Below are positions 61,462 through 64,000 of a DNA stretch of 64,000 bases, in pieces; the first letter of the stretch is position 1, and each line of letters starts with the position of its first letter. This DNA is from Afifellaceae bacterium. Lineage in GTDB: Bacteria; Pseudomonadota; Alphaproteobacteria; Rhizobiales; Afifellaceae. The position numbers and the translations under genes were made by a program. Under the pieces are notes generated by a model. It did not search any database. It saw only the letters and a program-made list of their open reading frames with translations, and was not told the origin of the DNA. The stretch is from positions 124,001 to 188,000 of the forward strand of contig JANQRH010000013.1 in the NCBI GenBank assembly GCA_028284625.1. Reading direction: 5' to 3'.

Positions 61462-62424
61462 GTGACACCCCAGGAGATGGAACAGCGCATTGTCCGCTAC
61501 GGCGAGCTGATGCCTTGCCGCACAGCGTTCATCGATGCGCATACGCCGGGCTCCGACCAGAAGGAGAACTTCACCATCATCGGCGGCGGCGTCTCGGAGG
61601 CCGCCGATCAGCACGTGCACATCCGCGAGACACCCGGCTTCAACATCGGCGCTGCCGGTCAGCCGCCCAAATGCCGTAACTCGCTTCACAGCCACCGCAC
61701 GGCGGAAGTGTTCTTCGTGCTCAAGGGCCGATGGCGTTTCTTCTGGGGCCGCTGGGGCACGGCCGGCGAGGTGGTGCTTGAAGAAGGCGACATTTTCAAC
61801 ATCCCCACCGGCATCTTCCGCGGCTTTGAGAATATCGGCACCGACTACGGAATGATCGTATCGATCCTTGGCGGCGACGATGCCGGCGGCGGCGTCATTT
61901 GGGCGCCGCAGGTGATTGAGGACGCCAAAGACCACGGCCTTGTCCTGGCTGAGAGCGGTCGCCTCTACGACACCAAGAAGGGCGAGCGCCTGCCGGATGG
62001 CGCGAAGCCGATGCCACTCCTCACCGATGATGAGTTGAAGGCCTTCCCCGAAACGCCGGTGGCCGACGTCGTGCCGGACTTCATCGGCCGCTACTGGGAC
62101 ATGGTGGCGCTCGCTGCCAACGGGCCGGCCAAGGTGATCGGCGCCGACGCCTTGATCCGCGACCGCCCCGGCTTTGAGGTCGAGCTCCTGGTACGCGGCT
62201 CCGTCCCAGAGACCGATTATGTCAGCGACCGGCATGAGGTGCTGGTCGGCATGCGCGGCCATTGGAAGCTCAGCTGGGATGGCGGCGAGACCGTGCTTGC
62301 GCCAGGCGACACTTGCGCGTTCCCGCCGAAGCTGGCCCGTGCGCTGGCGCCGGCCATGACAGGTGAAGCAAGCCTCTACCGCATTCGCGACACCGACGAT
62401 CCCGCCGGCCCGACACGGCACTAG
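61462..62424 (+). CDS. Bicupin protein
   Basis: The 320-residue protein has two cupin domains. The first contains NSLHSHRTAEVFFVLKGRWRF and GDIFNIPTGIFRGFEN (His and Glu metal ligands). The second contains DRHEVLVGMRGHWKLSWDGG and PGDTCAFPPKLARAL, with fewer ligands. Bicupins are often dioxygenases, isomerases or sugar-binding enzymes. Start GTG 61462 with GGAGGATGAC upstream. It is in line with the LacI regulon and 17 bases before a MetE-C-like gene. Confidence 0.87.
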   Translation: MTPQEMEQRIVRYGELMPCRTAFIDAHTPGSDQKENFTIIGGGVSEAADQHVHIRETPGFNIGAAGQPPKCRNSLHSHRTAEVFFVLKGRWRFFWGRWGTAGEVVLEEGDIFNIPTGIFRGFENIGTDYGMIVSILGGDDAGGGVIWAPQVIEDAKDHGLVLAESGRLYDTKKGERLPDGAKPMPLLTDDELKAFPETPVADVVPDFIGRYWDMVALAANGPAKVIGADALIRDRPGFEVELLVRGSVPETDYVSDRHEVLVGMRGHWKLSWDGGETVLAPGDTCAFPPKLARALAPAMTGEASLYRIRDTDDPAGPTRH

Positions 62425-62441
62425 CGAAAGGCGCAATCTGA

Positions 62442-63581
62442 ATGGCGACCATCCGCACGACCCATGTCGGCTCGCTGCCGCGCAGTCAGCCGGTCGTCGA
62501 CTTCCTGTTCGCCCGCGAGCGCGGCGAGGCATATGATCACGCCGCTTTCGACGCTTGTATGAAGGATGCGGTGAACGATTGCGTCGCCCGACAGAAAGCG
62601 GCCGGCATCGACATCGTCTCCGATGGCGAGACTTCGAAGATCTCCTATGCGACCTATGTGAAGGACCGCTACACCGGCTTCAGCGGCGACAGCCCGCGCA
62701 ATGCGCCCGCCGATCTGAAGCGCTTTCCGAGCTTCCTGGAGCGGCTCGCGAAATCCGGCGGCACGCCGCAATATGCCCGGCCCAGATGCACCGGTGAGGT
62801 CCGCAGCAAGGACCAGGACGAACTTAAGAAGGACATCGCCAATCTGAAAGCCGCGATGGCTGCGCATGGCGTTCAGCACGGCTTCATGAACGCCGCCTCG
62901 CCCGGGGTCATCTCGCTGTTTCTGCCCAATGACCATTACGCAACGCGCGACGCCTATCTCGCCGCGCTCGCCGATGTCATGAAGGCGGAATACGAAGCGA
63001 TCGTCGCTGCCGACCTTGACGTGCAGCTCGATTGCCCGGACCTGGCGCTCTCCCGGCACATGCTGTTCGCCGACCTCTCCGACAAAGAGTTCGTCTCAAT
63101 CGCCGAAGGCCACGTCGACGCGCTGAATCATGCGTTGAGCGATGTCCCCGCCGAGCGCGTGCGCGTGCACATCTGCTGGGGTAATTACGAAGGCCCTCAC
63201 GTCTGCGACATCGGCATGGAGAAGCTCTTCGCCACGCTTATGAGGACCAGGTCGCGCTATGTGTTGTTTGAGACGGCGAACCCCCGCCACGGCCATGAAT
63301 GGACGGTGTTTCGCGATCGGCGAAATGCGATCCCCGACGACAAGGTTCTCGTGCCCGGCGTGGTCGATACGACAACCAATTTCGTCGAGCACCCCGCGCT
63401 CGTTGCGGAGCGCATCGCGCGCTTCGTCGACATTGTCGGTGCGGAGCGCGTGATTGCCGGCTCCGATTGCGGCTTCGGCACCTTCGCCGGCTTCGGCGCC
63501 GTCGACCCGGAGATCGCCTACGCCAAGCTTGAAGCCCTTGCCGAAGGCGCGGCGATGGCGTCAAACGGTGCGCGCCGCTAG
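62442..63581 (+). CDS. MetE C-terminal-like (cobalamin-independent methionine synthase II) protein
   Basis: A 379-residue protein of the MetE C-terminal domain family: TTHVGSLPRSQPVVDFL, DIVSDGETSKISY, VRVHICWGNYEGPH (zinc His-x-Cys) and IAGSDCGFGTF (third zinc Cys). Members include epoxyalkane:coenzyme M transferase-like enzymes and are often catabolic, not methionine-forming. It is the second gene of the bicupin pair. A thiol-transfer or C-C/C-S bond-cleaving role on the pathway compound is possible. Confidence 0.88.
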   Translation: MATIRTTHVGSLPRSQPVVDFLFARERGEAYDHAAFDACMKDAVNDCVARQKAAGIDIVSDGETSKISYATYVKDRYTGFSGDSPRNAPADLKRFPSFLERLAKSGGTPQYARPRCTGEVRSKDQDELKKDIANLKAAMAAHGVQHGFMNAASPGVISLFLPNDHYATRDAYLAALADVMKAEYEAIVAADLDVQLDCPDLALSRHMLFADLSDKEFVSIAEGHVDALNHALSDVPAERVRVHICWGNYEGPHVCDIGMEKLFATLMRTRSRYVLFETANPRHGHEWTVFRDRRNAIPDDKVLVPGVVDTTTNFVEHPALVAERIARFVDIVGAERVIAGSDCGFGTFAGFGAVDPEIAYAKLEALAEGAAMASNGARR

Positions 63582-63590
63582 CTCATAAGC

Positions 63591-64000
63591 ATGCGCGAGA
63601 ACCTCGTTCTCTTGCCCGGGATGATGTGCGATGCGCGGCTCTTTGCGCCGCAGGTCACGCATTTCGAAAGGCGCTACGCCGTGCATGTGCCGCGCCTTGT
63701 CGGCGCTGACACGATCGCGGGCCTGGCACGGCAGGTGCTCGACGAGATCACCGCGGAACGCTTCGTTGTGGCAGGCCTTTCCATGGGCGGCATTGTCGCG
63801 ATGGAGATGCTGGCGCAGGCGCCGGAACGCATCGACAAGGCCGTTCTGCTCGACACCAACCATCTGGCCGACGCGCCTGAACGGCGCGCCATGCGCAGGC
63901 GCCAGATTGCCGATGTTCAGGCCGGTCACCTGCGTCAGGTCATCGTGGAGGAGATGAAGCCACTTTATCTGGCAGAGGCGAACCGTTCCGATACGGCACT
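63591..64000 (+). CDS. Alpha/beta hydrolase, N-terminal part
   Basis: The gene starts at ATG 63591 and runs off the window end; 136 residues are visible. VLLPGMMCDARLFAPQV gives the oxyanion region, and VAGLSMGGIVAMEML is the nucleophile elbow G-x-S-x-G near residue 61. It is 9 bases after the MetE-C-like stop, so it is likely part of the same operon and may hydrolyse an ester or thioester intermediate. Confidence 0.88.
   Translation, partial: MRENLVLLPGMMCDARLFAPQVTHFERRYAVHVPRLVGADTIAGLARQVLDEITAERFVVAGLSMGGIVAMEMLAQAPERIDKAVLLDTNHLADAPERRAMRRRQIADVQAGHLRQVIVEEMKPLYLAEANRSDTA

Noticed and set aside
60718..62532. A 604-codon minus-strand open frame
   Set aside because: It is antisense to the SnoaL-like and bicupin genes, which have ribosome-binding sites and recognisable folds.

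Overview
The window is GC-rich chromosomal DNA that most resembles an alphaproteobacterium of the order Hyphomicrobiales (Rhizobiales). The main grounds are the conserved block proA-nadD-rsfS-rlmH-envC-like-ctpA-divergent polysaccharide deacetylase-rppH, the many Gfo/Idh/MocA, SDR and ABC-type catabolic genes, and a short palindromic intergenic repeat present in three copies. No phage, insertion sequence, integrase or CRISPR array was seen.

Layout. 1-9021: sugar or sugar-acid catabolism (PfkB kinase end, two Gfo/Idh/MocA oxidoreductases, a HAD phosphatase, a 2-hydroxyacid dehydrogenase, an amidohydrolase, a class II aldolase, a UMF1-type MFS transporter), interrupted by a VapBC toxin-antitoxin pair and an ArsR-SRPBCC pair. 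9011-11627: a nucleotide-sugar dehydrogenase and a Wza-type polysaccharide export lipoprotein. 11778-17661: central metabolism (2-oxoacid:ferredoxin oxidoreductase KorAB, citrate synthase, 3-oxoadipyl-CoA-type thiolase).

17686-25017 is the most remarkable region: a probable, apparently undescribed RiPP (ribosomally made, modified peptide) locus. A 237-residue precursor has a 47-residue leader followed by eight copies of a DAASHHYFPNRG-type core, with two alternating spacer types. It is followed on the same strand by a YcaO cyclodehydratase-family enzyme, a TfuA-like partner and a VOC-fold protein. YcaO-TfuA and TfuA-VOC overlap as ATGA. YcaO plus TfuA is the known pairing for peptide-backbone thioamidation. 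Upstream lie a SARP/BTAD-type regulator with TPRs, a divergent subtilase lacking an obvious signal peptide, and a small unknown protein; these may regulate and process the peptide. No exporter is visible.

25102-38949: nucleoside hydrolase, a conserved hypothetical protein, an AMP-forming acyl-CoA synthetase, an SDR, an aldehyde dehydrogenase, a complete oligopeptide-type ABC transporter with an M20 deacylase, a small membrane protein divergent from an XRE/MmyB-like regulator across a perfect palindrome, and a PilZ protein. 38978-49794: tRNA-Gly(UCC), then the conserved housekeeping block and envelope/periplasmic proteins.

49911-64000: a LacI-controlled catabolic regulon for an unknown substrate. 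It has a sugar-type ABC importer, four NTF2/SnoaL-fold proteins, a HisD paralog like sulfopropanediol dehydrogenase, an SDR, the LacI regulator, a bicupin and a MetE-C-like protein, ending in a truncated alpha/beta hydrolase. Three copies of the operator TTGCATACG(T/C)(A/T)TGCAA or its near match sit in front of the transcription units. They tie the divergent SnoaL-like gene, the transporter and the enzyme operon into one regulon.
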